From assembly GCF_020907245.1 (NCBI RefSeq), contig NZ_JAJJWH010000015.1, positions 45,060-109,059 on the forward strand: a DNA stretch of 64,000 nucleotides, given 5' to 3'. The first letter of the stretch is position 1; every line of letters starts with the position of its first letter. Source of the DNA: Pontibacter harenae (GTDB lineage Bacteria; Bacteroidota; Bacteroidia; Cytophagales; Hymenobacteraceae). A model generated the notes under the pieces. That model made no database searches and had not been told where the DNA came from. It was given only the letters and a program-made list of their open reading frames with translations. The position numbers and the translations under genes are program-made. Shown piece after piece: positions 1 through 7,009 of the stretch.

Positions 1-59
1 TTGCTTGAAAGGTGGTTGCCTTTTTCCCAGATTTTTTCTTTCAAAATTAAGCACAGTGC

Positions 60-1121
60 TTAAGCGAAATAATGCAGGAAGAAGCGCTTCAGCTCTTCGT
101 ATTCCTCATCCAGAATGGCAGGGAAGTTTGCAATCCGGAAAGTATTTCGAGCCCAGGCACCGTAGCCGTTTCCTAAGCGGATGCCATGATGCAGCGCCTT
201 CTTTTTTGCCTCATCAATCAGGCGTTCGCTGCCCTGGACGGCAATCACCGTTTTGGAGCGTACTTCCTCGTTTTCCACCAGCAGCTTAAAATCGCTGAAT
301 TGCTCAAAGAAAGTATATAGGTCCAGCGCGCGATCCGTTAAGTGCTGCTCTAGGGTTTTAATGAAAGGCCTTTCCTCTAGCACGCGTTTCAGCAGGTAAA
401 TGTTGAGCGTATTGGGTGTATGTGTGGTCTGGTGGTTTAACATTTTCTCGTACATCGACACCAGGCTATTATAGTGTGCCTTCTCGGCAATTTGCTTGGC
501 CCTGAAAATGGCTCTTGGCGAACATACCAACACCCCCAGCCCTGGCGGCAAACCAAAATTCTTTTGCACAGATCCGAACCAGATATCGGCCTTGATCATT
601 TTCAAATTGATGCCTGCCATCGAAGACGTAGCATCCACAGCTATCAAGGTGTCGCGATAACGGTTGTGCAGGTTCAGGATAGAAGTAGCCGAAACACGTG
701 TGCCGTTGGAGGTTTCATTCTGGGTAAAGCAGATTAATTCGGTATCAGAGCTGATGTTGAGCGCCTCTACGGGCATCGGCTCATTCAGGTCGAATTTTAC
801 ACCTTCTGCATTCGGGCGCAGTTTTTTGGCGTATTCAAACCACTTCTCGCCGAAGGCGCCGTTGTAAATATGTGAGCTTTTGCGGGTGGTCAGGCTTTGG
901 ATAATCACTTCCCAGCACTCGGTGGCCGAGGAGGTGAAGAAGATATAATAATCCTGCGGAATGTTTAGCCTGCGCTTCAGCAGCCCCACCACAGTCCTTG
1001 TCATCTGCACAAACTGTTCCCCTCTATGCGGAGCATCCAGTATACCCTCATCAAACGCATCGGTCATAAAAGTGCGTACTTCGGGGTAAATTTTAGATGG
1101 GCCAGGATAAAAATTCAGCAT
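60..1121 (-). CDS. Class V PLP-dependent aminotransferase, phosphoserine aminotransferase-like
   Basis: 353-residue fold-type I aminotransferase. The N-terminus (NFYPGPSK) resembles the SerC substrate loop. D163 in AVDATSSMAG and K187 in GSVQKNFG are the expected pyridine-binding Asp and Schiff-base Lys. Length is close to SerC (about 360). SerC converts 3-phosphohydroxypyruvate and glutamate to phosphoserine in the cytoplasm. Many Bacteroidota carry a second, more canonical SerC, so this paralogue could act on another small oxo-acid such as glyoxylate; I therefore give no symbol. It is transcribed from the same strand as the downstream-reading aroQ, with a 71 bp gap between them, so the two may share a transcript. 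Fold and cofactor are secure; the substrate is not. Confidence 0.85.
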   Translation of the reverse strand: MLNFYPGPSKIYPEVRTFMTDAFDEGILDAPHRGEQFVQMTRTVVGLLKRRLNIPQDYYIFFTSSATECWEVIIQSLTTRKSSHIYNGAFGEKWFEYAKKLRPNAEGVKFDLNEPMPVEALNISSDTELICFTQNETSNGTRVSATSILNLHNRYRDTLIAVDATSSMAGINLKMIKADIWFGSVQKNFGLPPGLGVLVCSPRAIFRAKQIAEKAHYNSLVSMYEKMLNHQTTHTPNTLNIYLLKRVLEERPFIKTLEQHLTDRALDLYTFFEQFSDFKLLVENEEVRSKTVIAVQGSERLIDEAKKKALHHGIRLGNGYGAWARNTFRIANFPAILDEEYEELKRFFLHYFA

Positions 1122-1192
1122 AGAAAGGTAATCTGTATATAGTGCAGTCTGTATTTTTTAGTTTAAAGCAGACGTAGGTTTAACGCCTGTGG

Positions 1193-1648
1193 TTACGCAT
1201 TATTGGAGCCAAAACCGATCTTTTTCGGCTTCATGCGCTCAAAGTACTGTAAGGCAAGGCGGTAACTGTCCAAGCCAAAACCGCTGATGCTGCCTGTGCA
1301 ATACGGTGCTATCATGCTTTTATGGCGGAAAGCCTCGCGTGCAAAAACATTAGAAATATGAACTTCTACCACAGGCGTATCAATTGCTTTGATGGCATCC
1401 GAAATAGCAACCGACGTATGGGTATAAGCACCTGCATTAAGCACAATGCCTTTGTAAGTGAAGCCTACTTCGTGCAGTTTGTCAATCAGTATTCCTTCGG
1501 TGTTCGACTGAAAATAACTTAATTCCAGGTCAGGGAAGTTTTCTTTTAGCTCCTCAAAATAATCTTCGAAAGAGCGACTGCCGTAAATACTTTTTTCACG
1601 CGTGCCTAACAGGTTCAGGTTTGGTCCGTTTAGGATGAGTATCTTCAT
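1193..1648 (-). CDS. aroQ: Type II 3-dehydroquinate dehydratase
   Basis: 151 residues, the standard length for the dodecameric type II enzyme. It catalyses the third step of the shikimate pathway, 3-dehydroquinate to 3-dehydroshikimate, in the cytoplasm. The family opening ILNGPNLNLLGTRE is intact, and Y22 in IYG is the expected catalytic tyrosine. The QSNTEG loop, the NAGAYTHTS motif and the VEVHISN motif (catalytic His) follow in order. It lies divergent to xerD, an arrangement common in Cytophagales. The ATG at 1648 starts exactly at the conserved N-terminus, so the start is well supported. Confidence 0.96.
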   Translation of the reverse strand: MKILILNGPNLNLLGTREKSIYGSRSFEDYFEELKENFPDLELSYFQSNTEGILIDKLHEVGFTYKGIVLNAGAYTHTSVAISDAIKAIDTPVVEVHISNVFAREAFRHKSMIAPYCTGSISGFGLDSYRLALQYFERMKPKKIGFGSNNA

Positions 1649-1704
1649 AATTCAGCGGCTAGTGCCATTTGCAAATTTCCGAAACCACAAAGGTAAGGAT
1701 TAAC

Positions 1705-1712
1705 TATCTTTG
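1705..1712 (+). promoter_or_regulatory. Candidate xerD promoter -7 box with overlapping palindrome
   Basis: TATCTTTG is an exact match to the Bacteroidota -7 consensus TAnnTTTG. It sits about 120 bp upstream of the likely xerD start in the aroQ-xerD divergent gap. The 3' half overlaps an inverted repeat, TTTGCCA at 1709-1715 and TGGCAAA at 1724-1730. No good -33 TTTG is seen at 19 bp spacing, so confidence is moderate. Confidence 0.45.
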
Positions 1713-1833
1713 CCATACATTATTGGCAAAAGAAACTTAGACAAAAGTAAGAGAGCGAGTATGTGTTTCTCTCTTTTGTCATTCGTCGAATCGTTTTTTG
1801 TCAGATTTTTTAATTTCTAATTCATACTTATCC

Positions 1834-2733
1834 TTGAACTGGCCGATCTGCATAAAACAATTTGAGCAATACCTGCGCCTGGAGAAGTCGCTTTCTGGGC
1901 ACTCAGTAGAGGCTTACCTGCGCGATATCCGAAAACTGACAGAGTTTATTGATTATAAAAAGGCACAGGTGCAGCCAGAACAGGTAAGCCCAAGTTTGCT
2001 ACGGGAATTTTTGGAGTGGATTAATGAGCTGGGCATGACGGTGCATTCGCAGGCGCGTACGTTGTCGGGTATCAGAGCTTTTTACAAGTTCCTGATTATG
2101 GAAGACATGATGCAGACCGACCCAACGGATACGATAGAAGCGCCAAAAATGGACCGAAAACTGCCTGACACGCTGCACTTTCATGAGATAGAGCAGATGC
2201 TGGCGGCCATAGATTTGTCAACACCTGAGGGAACAAGAAACCGCGCTATTGTAGAGACGCTCTACAGTTCAGGACTGCGGGTATCGGAGTTGCTAGACCT
2301 GAAAATGAGTAACCTGTACGAAGACATGGGCTTTTTGAAAGTGGCAGGTAAGGGAGACAAAGAGCGTTTGGTGCCCATTGGTCGCGACGCTCTAAAACAT
2401 ATCCAACTATACCGCGAAGGCATTCGCTGCCATCTTACTATAAAAAAAGGCCACGAAGATATATTGTTCCTCAACCGCAGAGGAGCAAAGCTTACGCGCG
2501 TGATGATTTTTACCATCATCAAAGATCTGGCAGCTAAAGCTGGTATACAGAAAACGGTAAGCCCTCATACTTTCCGCCATTCCTTCGCTACCCACTTAAT
2601 AGAAGGCGGTGCCGACCTGCGTGCCGTACAGGAAATGCTAGGCCACGAATCCATCACCACTACTGAAATCTACACCCACTTGGAACGCGATTACCTTAAA
2701 CAAGTGATTAAAGATTATCATCCGCGTAGCTAG
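1834..2733 (+). CDS. xerD: Tyrosine recombinase XerD
   Basis: Site-specific recombinase that, with XerC, resolves chromosome dimers at dif under FtsK control. The N-terminal SAM-like core-binding domain (KQFEQYLRLEKSLS) is followed by the catalytic domain. The catalytic domain has the Arg in SSGLRVSEL, the Lys in AGKGDKERL, HTFRHSFATH, GHES and the nucleophile Tyr in TEIYTHLERDYL. No ATG lies near the 5' end. The frame is open further upstream with a TTG at 1798, but TTG at 1834 gives 299 residues starting LNWPICIKQFEQ, matching the usual XerD length and start, so I prefer it. The stop codon at 2731-2733 lies at the edge of a dispersed repeat. ftsK, its functional partner, lies 4.3 kb downstream. 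Confidence 0.93.
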   Translation: MNWPICIKQFEQYLRLEKSLSGHSVEAYLRDIRKLTEFIDYKKAQVQPEQVSPSLLREFLEWINELGMTVHSQARTLSGIRAFYKFLIMEDMMQTDPTDTIEAPKMDRKLPDTLHFHEIEQMLAAIDLSTPEGTRNRAIVETLYSSGLRVSELLDLKMSNLYEDMGFLKVAGKGDKERLVPIGRDALKHIQLYREGIRCHLTIKKGHEDILFLNRRGAKLTRVMIFTIIKDLAAKAGIQKTVSPHTFRHSFATHLIEGGADLRAVQEMLGHESITTTEIYTHLERDYLKQVIKDYHPRS

Positions 2734-3257
2734 AATCAGGATTTGCAGGACTAGAGGATAGGAAATTTACTTTTGCAAATGTAAACCCACCCCAAGCCCC
2801 TCCAAAGATGGAATTTTTTGCAGCTATTATGGCTGAAAAAATAACTGACGCGAATCTCCAGATTCGTGACTTGCTAAAGGTGGGGCCTGTAACTGCACGG
2901 GCTCGTAGAGACCAACAAAGGCTGCTCCATATGTTGTATATTTTGCTAAAGGAAGGCACAAGCCCAACTTCACACTCAAACATACTCACAAAGTCACGAG
3001 ACAATTCTCACGACAGCTGTGGCAGTCGCGTGATTGGGCTTTTCAAGCCCGTCAAGCCACAGACTCGACATTATTTATAAGTCACGGGAAAGATTCCCGC
3101 GCCTGAACGACTAGAATCAGTTTAGGAATGATTAGAATTATACATCGAGCTACAAAGTCAACAACTAAATCATGCCCATTAGAATATTAATTTATCCTTA
3201 ACTTTCGTCATAATAAATCCTGTTCATTCTATAATCCTGTAAATCCTGATTCTAAAC
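2733..3257. repeat. Intergenic repeat cluster bounded by inverted AATCCTG-type repeats
   Basis: The gap between xerD and the GH20 gene holds no convincing gene. Its ends are near-inverted copies of one repeat: 2733-2758 reads GAATCAGGATTTGCAGGACT and 3227-3252 carries the complement with AATCCTG repeated. Inside are REP-like hairpins: CGAATCT-CC-AGATTCG at 2851-2866, weaker ones at about 2996-3034, and a two-hairpin unit at 3044-3104 (degraded stem ending GACTCGAC, then CGGGAA-AGA-TTCCCG at 3085-3099). The 3044-3104 unit is similar to the ones at 23,566-23,613 and 23,800-23,861. A 90-codon open frame at 2808-3080 runs through these hairpins and is rejected. Confidence 0.75.
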
Positions 3258-4892
3258 ATGCACCACCTTTTAATTCTTCTGCTATTAATCGTTAGCTATT
3301 TGCCAGTACGTGCCCAAAGTATAAGCAACGTTACTCCAAAGCCTGTGGAGTTTGCCCAAACAGGTAAAGAAGCAGTAGTCGTAAATGGTAATACTACTAT
3401 TGTGTATGATGCTTTTTATGCGGATCAGGCCGTTTATTTGAAAGGATTAGTTAAGGAGCAGGTTGGATTAGACCTGCAACTGCAGGCTGCCAGCCAGAGC
3501 AAAGGAGTTAAAGACGGCACAATCACGTTGGTGCAGGACGAGAAAGCAATAACAAAAGATGAAATGTATACTTTGGTGGCTGCTGGTAAGGATATCACCA
3601 TCAGGGCAAAGGATACAAGGGGAGCGGTGTACGGAATTCAGACCTTGCTGCAGTTGCTGTCCTTACAGCAGGTGAAGTCGGTGCAGGTGCCAGCGGTGTC
3701 GGTAACGGATTACCCGCGCTTCGCTTACCGCGGCATGCATTTGGATGTGGTGCGACACATGTTTCCTGTTTCCTTCATCAAGAAGTATATCGATTACCTG
3801 GCTTTCCATAAATTCAACACCTTTCACTGGCACCTTACCGACGATCAGGGCTGGCGTATCCAAATCGATTCTTACCAGAAGCTGAACAGCATAGGTTCCT
3901 GGCGCAAAGAAACGCTGATCGGGCATTTTAAGGATCAGCCTGCTCGCTACGATAATACCCGTTACGGTGGCTTTTACACAAAGGAGGAAGTGCGGGAGGT
4001 GATTCGTTATGCCACCGTTAGAGGTATAGAAATTATTCCTGAAATTGATATACCTGGACACAGCAGGGCTACCATTGCGGCTTACCCCGAATTTAGCACC
4101 AAGCCCGATACCACGTGGAACGTTGCCACCACCTGGGGCATGTATAACCGCCAGAACAATGTCTTGGCCCCGCGTCCTGAAACTTTTAAATTCTTAAGAA
4201 CCGTATTCCACGAGGTAGCAGAATTGTTTCCGTCTAAGTACTTCCATTTGGGCGGCGACGAAACAAGCAAAATGTGGTGGAAAGCTGATCCTTATTCTCA
4301 GAAGTTTATAAAAGACCAAAAGCTGAAGGATGAGAAAGGGCTGCAGACTTACTTTATAGAACAAGTGGCTAGTTATTTGGCCGAAAAAAACAAAACTGTT
4401 ATTGGCTGGCATGAGATTCTGGAAGGGGAGTTGCCAAAGTCTACCATCGTCATGAACTGGGGCGGTGAAAAAGAAGCCATAGCCGCCGCTAACCGTAAAC
4501 ATAAAGTAATCATGTCACCAGGCAAGCCGCTGTACTTCGACCATTACCAATCCAAAGATCCGAACGACAGCCTGGCTATACATGGCTATAATACCGTTGA
4601 TGCCGTGTACAATTTTGAACCTGTACCAGAAGCTTTGCGCAAACAAAACCTCGACAGCTACATCATCGGAGCCCAGGCTAACGTCTGGACAGAGTATATG
4701 GGCAGTCCCGCCAAAGTAGAATACATGATCTTCCCCCGCATGACTGCATTAAGTGAAGTACTTTGGACGCCAAAAGAGCAGCGGAACTATGCAGACTTCA
4801 AAAGAAGGTTAAAGACTGCTGTTATTCCGCGATATAAAACATGGGGCAGCAATTACTTTCGCAATTTTGAGAAGTGGACGGCGGAGAAATAG
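3258..4892 (+). CDS. Secreted beta-N-acetylhexosaminidase, GH20
   Basis: 544 residues. Residues 1-20 (MHHLLILLLLIVSYLPVRAQ) form a signal peptide, so the enzyme is exported to the periplasm or surface. A GH20 N-terminal helper domain (about 25-150) precedes the TIM barrel, which contains FHWHLTDDQGWRI and the catalytic pair D334-E335 in HLGGDETSKMWW. The family removes terminal GlcNAc or GalNAc from chitooligosaccharides, peptidoglycan fragments or glycoproteins by substrate-assisted catalysis. No sulfatase, SusC/SusD or other glycan-utilisation gene is adjacent, so the natural substrate is open. It appears to be a single-gene unit; no type IX C-terminal domain is visible. Confidence 0.94.
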   Translation: MHHLLILLLLIVSYLPVRAQSISNVTPKPVEFAQTGKEAVVVNGNTTIVYDAFYADQAVYLKGLVKEQVGLDLQLQAASQSKGVKDGTITLVQDEKAITKDEMYTLVAAGKDITIRAKDTRGAVYGIQTLLQLLSLQQVKSVQVPAVSVTDYPRFAYRGMHLDVVRHMFPVSFIKKYIDYLAFHKFNTFHWHLTDDQGWRIQIDSYQKLNSIGSWRKETLIGHFKDQPARYDNTRYGGFYTKEEVREVIRYATVRGIEIIPEIDIPGHSRATIAAYPEFSTKPDTTWNVATTWGMYNRQNNVLAPRPETFKFLRTVFHEVAELFPSKYFHLGGDETSKMWWKADPYSQKFIKDQKLKDEKGLQTYFIEQVASYLAEKNKTVIGWHEILEGELPKSTIVMNWGGEKEAIAAANRKHKVIMSPGKPLYFDHYQSKDPNDSLAIHGYNTVDAVYNFEPVPEALRKQNLDSYIIGAQANVWTEYMGSPAKVEYMIFPRMTALSEVLWTPKEQRNYADFKRRLKTAVIPRYKTWGSNYFRNFEKWTAEK

Positions 4893-4923
4893 GGCTATCG
4901 AACTTAGTTAGCTACAAGTAAAG

Positions 4924-5424
4924 ATGAAATTAGAGGAATTAGCGAATACAGAGAAAGAGCTTTATTCTGTAGTGACCTCCTTGGGAGGAACATTGAAAGA
5001 AAAAGAAAAGCACCTTGAAAAACTACGAGTTTTTGAGGAGTACTATAAAGTACATCAAGCGTACGCACAGTTGCATGTTAATAGCTTAGAGGCTCTTAAG
5101 AGAGCGCTTTTCTTGTCATGGTATGTAAGGGTTGAGGCGCCTGCTCTTACTGGCATAAGAGAACTTGATATAACGGCTGAACATGATATTATCAAGACGC
5201 TAGACGAAAAGCTGAAGCATAATAAAATAGATTATGAATTAGAGTGGATGCTTAGCCACTACGCTACCTGGGATGCTGTGTTTGATGATTTTGAAGAGTA
5301 CAAGACCTTTCAAAGCAGATTAGGTCATACATCTGTTGAAATGCCAGCTTTCATTGACCATAGCATAATGAAAGAGAGAGGACAAATGGGAATCTACTGG
5401 AGTTTCATTTCTTTACTTGGATGA
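4924..5424 (+). CDS. Hypothetical protein with N-terminal coiled coil
   Basis: 166 residues, no family recognised. The first 45 residues are rich in Glu, Lys and Leu with heptad spacing and probably form a coiled coil. The rest looks soluble and alpha-helical, with no signal peptide or membrane segment. It begins with ATG 31 bp after the GH20 stop and could be cotranscribed, but nothing in it suggests a glycan function. Codon use looks coding throughout and the frame is not a shadow of another gene. Function unknown. Confidence 0.7.
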   Translation: MKLEELANTEKELYSVVTSLGGTLKEKEKHLEKLRVFEEYYKVHQAYAQLHVNSLEALKRALFLSWYVRVEAPALTGIRELDITAEHDIIKTLDEKLKHNKIDYELEWMLSHYATWDAVFDDFEEYKTFQSRLGHTSVEMPAFIDHSIMKERGQMGIYWSFISLLG

Positions 5425-5496
5425 CGAGTCTGTTGAAATTTGAAAAGTGGTTGATTTAGTAAAGGAAAAAATCTTCAGTTAAAGTAATTGGATTTC

Positions 5497-5504
5497 TATC
5501 TTTG
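5497..5504 (+). promoter_or_regulatory. Candidate pyrD promoter -7 box
   Basis: TATCTTTG matches TAnnTTTG exactly, 32 bp upstream of the GTG start of pyrD, leaving a short leader typical of Bacteroidota. The -33 position (5474-5477, TTCA) is a poor match. Confidence 0.5.
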
Positions 5505-5536
5505 CAGGCAGTAACCTATACTTAACTTCAGCTGCC

Positions 5537-6568
5537 GTGTATAAAAGCCTCATCCGCCCGCTACTCTTTAAACTAGATCCTGAGAAAGTACATTACCTTA
5601 CCGCCGATGCGCTGAAAGCAGCTTATAGTTTGCCTTTGTCCAAAAGCATTAGCAGCAGTATGTTTCAGGTGCAGGATAAGCGGCTGGAGCGGGAGTTGTT
5701 CGGGCTGAAGTTTCCGAATCCTGTGGGATTGGCCGCTGGTTTCGATAAGGATGCAAGGCTGATTGATGAGTTTGAAAACTTTGGGTTTGGGTTTATCGAG
5801 ATCGGAACACTTACTCCGAAACCGCAGGAAGGTAATCCGAAGCCGCGTCTGTTCCGTTTGCCACAGGACCAGGCTATTATCAACCGAATGGGCTTCAACA
5901 ACGAAGGTGTGGATGCTGCTGTAGTACGTTTGCGCCAGCGGAAGAGTAACATCATTGTGGGCGGCAACATCGGCAAAAACAAAGTAACCCCTAACGAAGA
6001 AGCCACATCCGACTACCTCTACTGCTTTAAAGCGCTGTATGATGTGGTAGATTATTTTGTAGTGAACGTAAGTTCTCCGAATACACCCGACCTGCGAGCA
6101 CTGCAGGAGAAAGAGCCATTGAAACAACTGCTGCTTACGTTGCAGGAGCAGAATGCTAAAATGGTTAAGCCTAAGCCTTTGTTGCTCAAAATTGCCCCAG
6201 ACCTGAACGAGGGCCAGCTAAACGATATTATAGAAATTGCCATAGAAGCCAAATTGAGCGGCATTATCGCCGCCAACACTACCATCAGCCGCGAAGGTTT
6301 AAATACAGCCGCTACACGCGTAACAGAGATGGGAGCAGGCGGCTTAAGCGGAAAGCCGCTCACAAAGCACTCTACCGAAATTATCCGTTACCTGCGCAAG
6401 CACCTGCCCCAAGAGGTTAAACTAATCGGTGTAGGCGGTATTATGACACCAGAGGATGCAATAAAAAAACTAGAAGCAGGTGCCGACTTGGTGCAACTCT
6501 ACACAGGTTTCATCTACGAAGGCCCCAGCCTGATCTCTCGCATCAACAAAAAGCTTTTGGGAAAGTAG
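5537..6568 (+). CDS. pyrD: Quinone-dependent dihydroorotate dehydrogenase (class 2)
   Basis: 343 residues with a GTG start ([19 protein letters not shown]), which begins exactly at the amphipathic N-terminal helix that docks class 2 enzymes on the membrane. It oxidises dihydroorotate to orotate in pyrimidine synthesis and passes electrons through FMN to quinone. Visible marks are GLAAGFDKD, the IGTLTP motif, NRMGFNN, and [11 protein letters not shown] with the catalytic Ser of class 2. IGVGGI and the C-terminal FMN phosphate loop ([12 protein letters not shown]) follow. A TAnnTTTG box lies just upstream. pyrF is 5 kb downstream and is not in the same operon. Confidence 0.96.
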   Translation: MYKSLIRPLLFKLDPEKVHYLTADALKAAYSLPLSKSISSSMFQVQDKRLERELFGLKFPNPVGLAAGFDKDARLIDEFENFGFGFIEIGTLTPKPQEGNPKPRLFRLPQDQAIINRMGFNNEGVDAAVVRLRQRKSNIIVGGNIGKNKVTPNEEATSDYLYCFKALYDVVDYFVVNVSSPNTPDLRALQEKEPLKQLLLTLQEQNAKMVKPKPLLLKIAPDLNEGQLNDIIEIAIEAKLSGIIAANTTISREGLNTAATRVTEMGAGGLSGKPLTKHSTEIIRYLRKHLPQEVKLIGVGGIMTPEDAIKKLEAGADLVQLYTGFIYEGPSLISRINKKLLGK

Positions 6569-7009
6569 GCTATAGTTTAAAGTTCGCATGGTTTTCTAAA
6601 ACTCTGGCTTAGATGAGATAAATGGCCGTTGTTGTGTGTTTTCACCAACAACTAAATAGACAGTAGCTTGAGTGGAATCGTGTTTCATTCCTATTCTAGA
6701 TTTTTGTGCTTGTTGGTGAAAACACACAACAAGGGCAGGGACTTTGATCATTTTTAAGATAACTTCTCTTAGGGGTTAGAGGCTCTCGAAAAAGACAAGT
6801 AATGGTAAGGGTGGTGCGATCGCATCTGCTCTAGAAAACCTTCAAACCTGCTACAGGCACAAAGATATCAGTGCACCAACTGCGTTTGGGAGAATATTCT
6901 TCTGTCTTACGTCCTGGGTCTTATATCTCTTTACAAAATTGCCTCGCTTTTGCTTAAGGGTTTCATTCAAAAAAATGTAAATTTGAAATCTTAACTTTAG
7001 TCGAAGGGT
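6569..7009. repeat. Intergenic gap with inverted repeat of the TTGTTGGTG family
   Basis: No gene is seen between pyrD and ftsK. Two inverted copies of a 21-bp repeat lie at 6628-6652 and 6709-6738; the second reads TTGTTGGTGAAAACACACAA followed by CAAGGGCA. A third copy, with a perfect 11-bp outer stem, lies at 37,977-38,009. The paired copies here could fold into a long hairpin behind pyrD and act as a terminator or mRNA stabiliser. The remaining 270 bp up to ftsK shows nothing recognisable. Confidence 0.65.

Noticed and set aside
2808..3080. 90-codon plus-strand frame in the xerD-GH20 gap
   Set aside because: It runs straight through several palindromic repeat units and has no family-like sequence.
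2733..3257. CRISPR array from the repeated hairpins
   Set aside because: Repeats are not evenly spaced or identical, have no unique spacers of constant length, and no cas gene is nearby.
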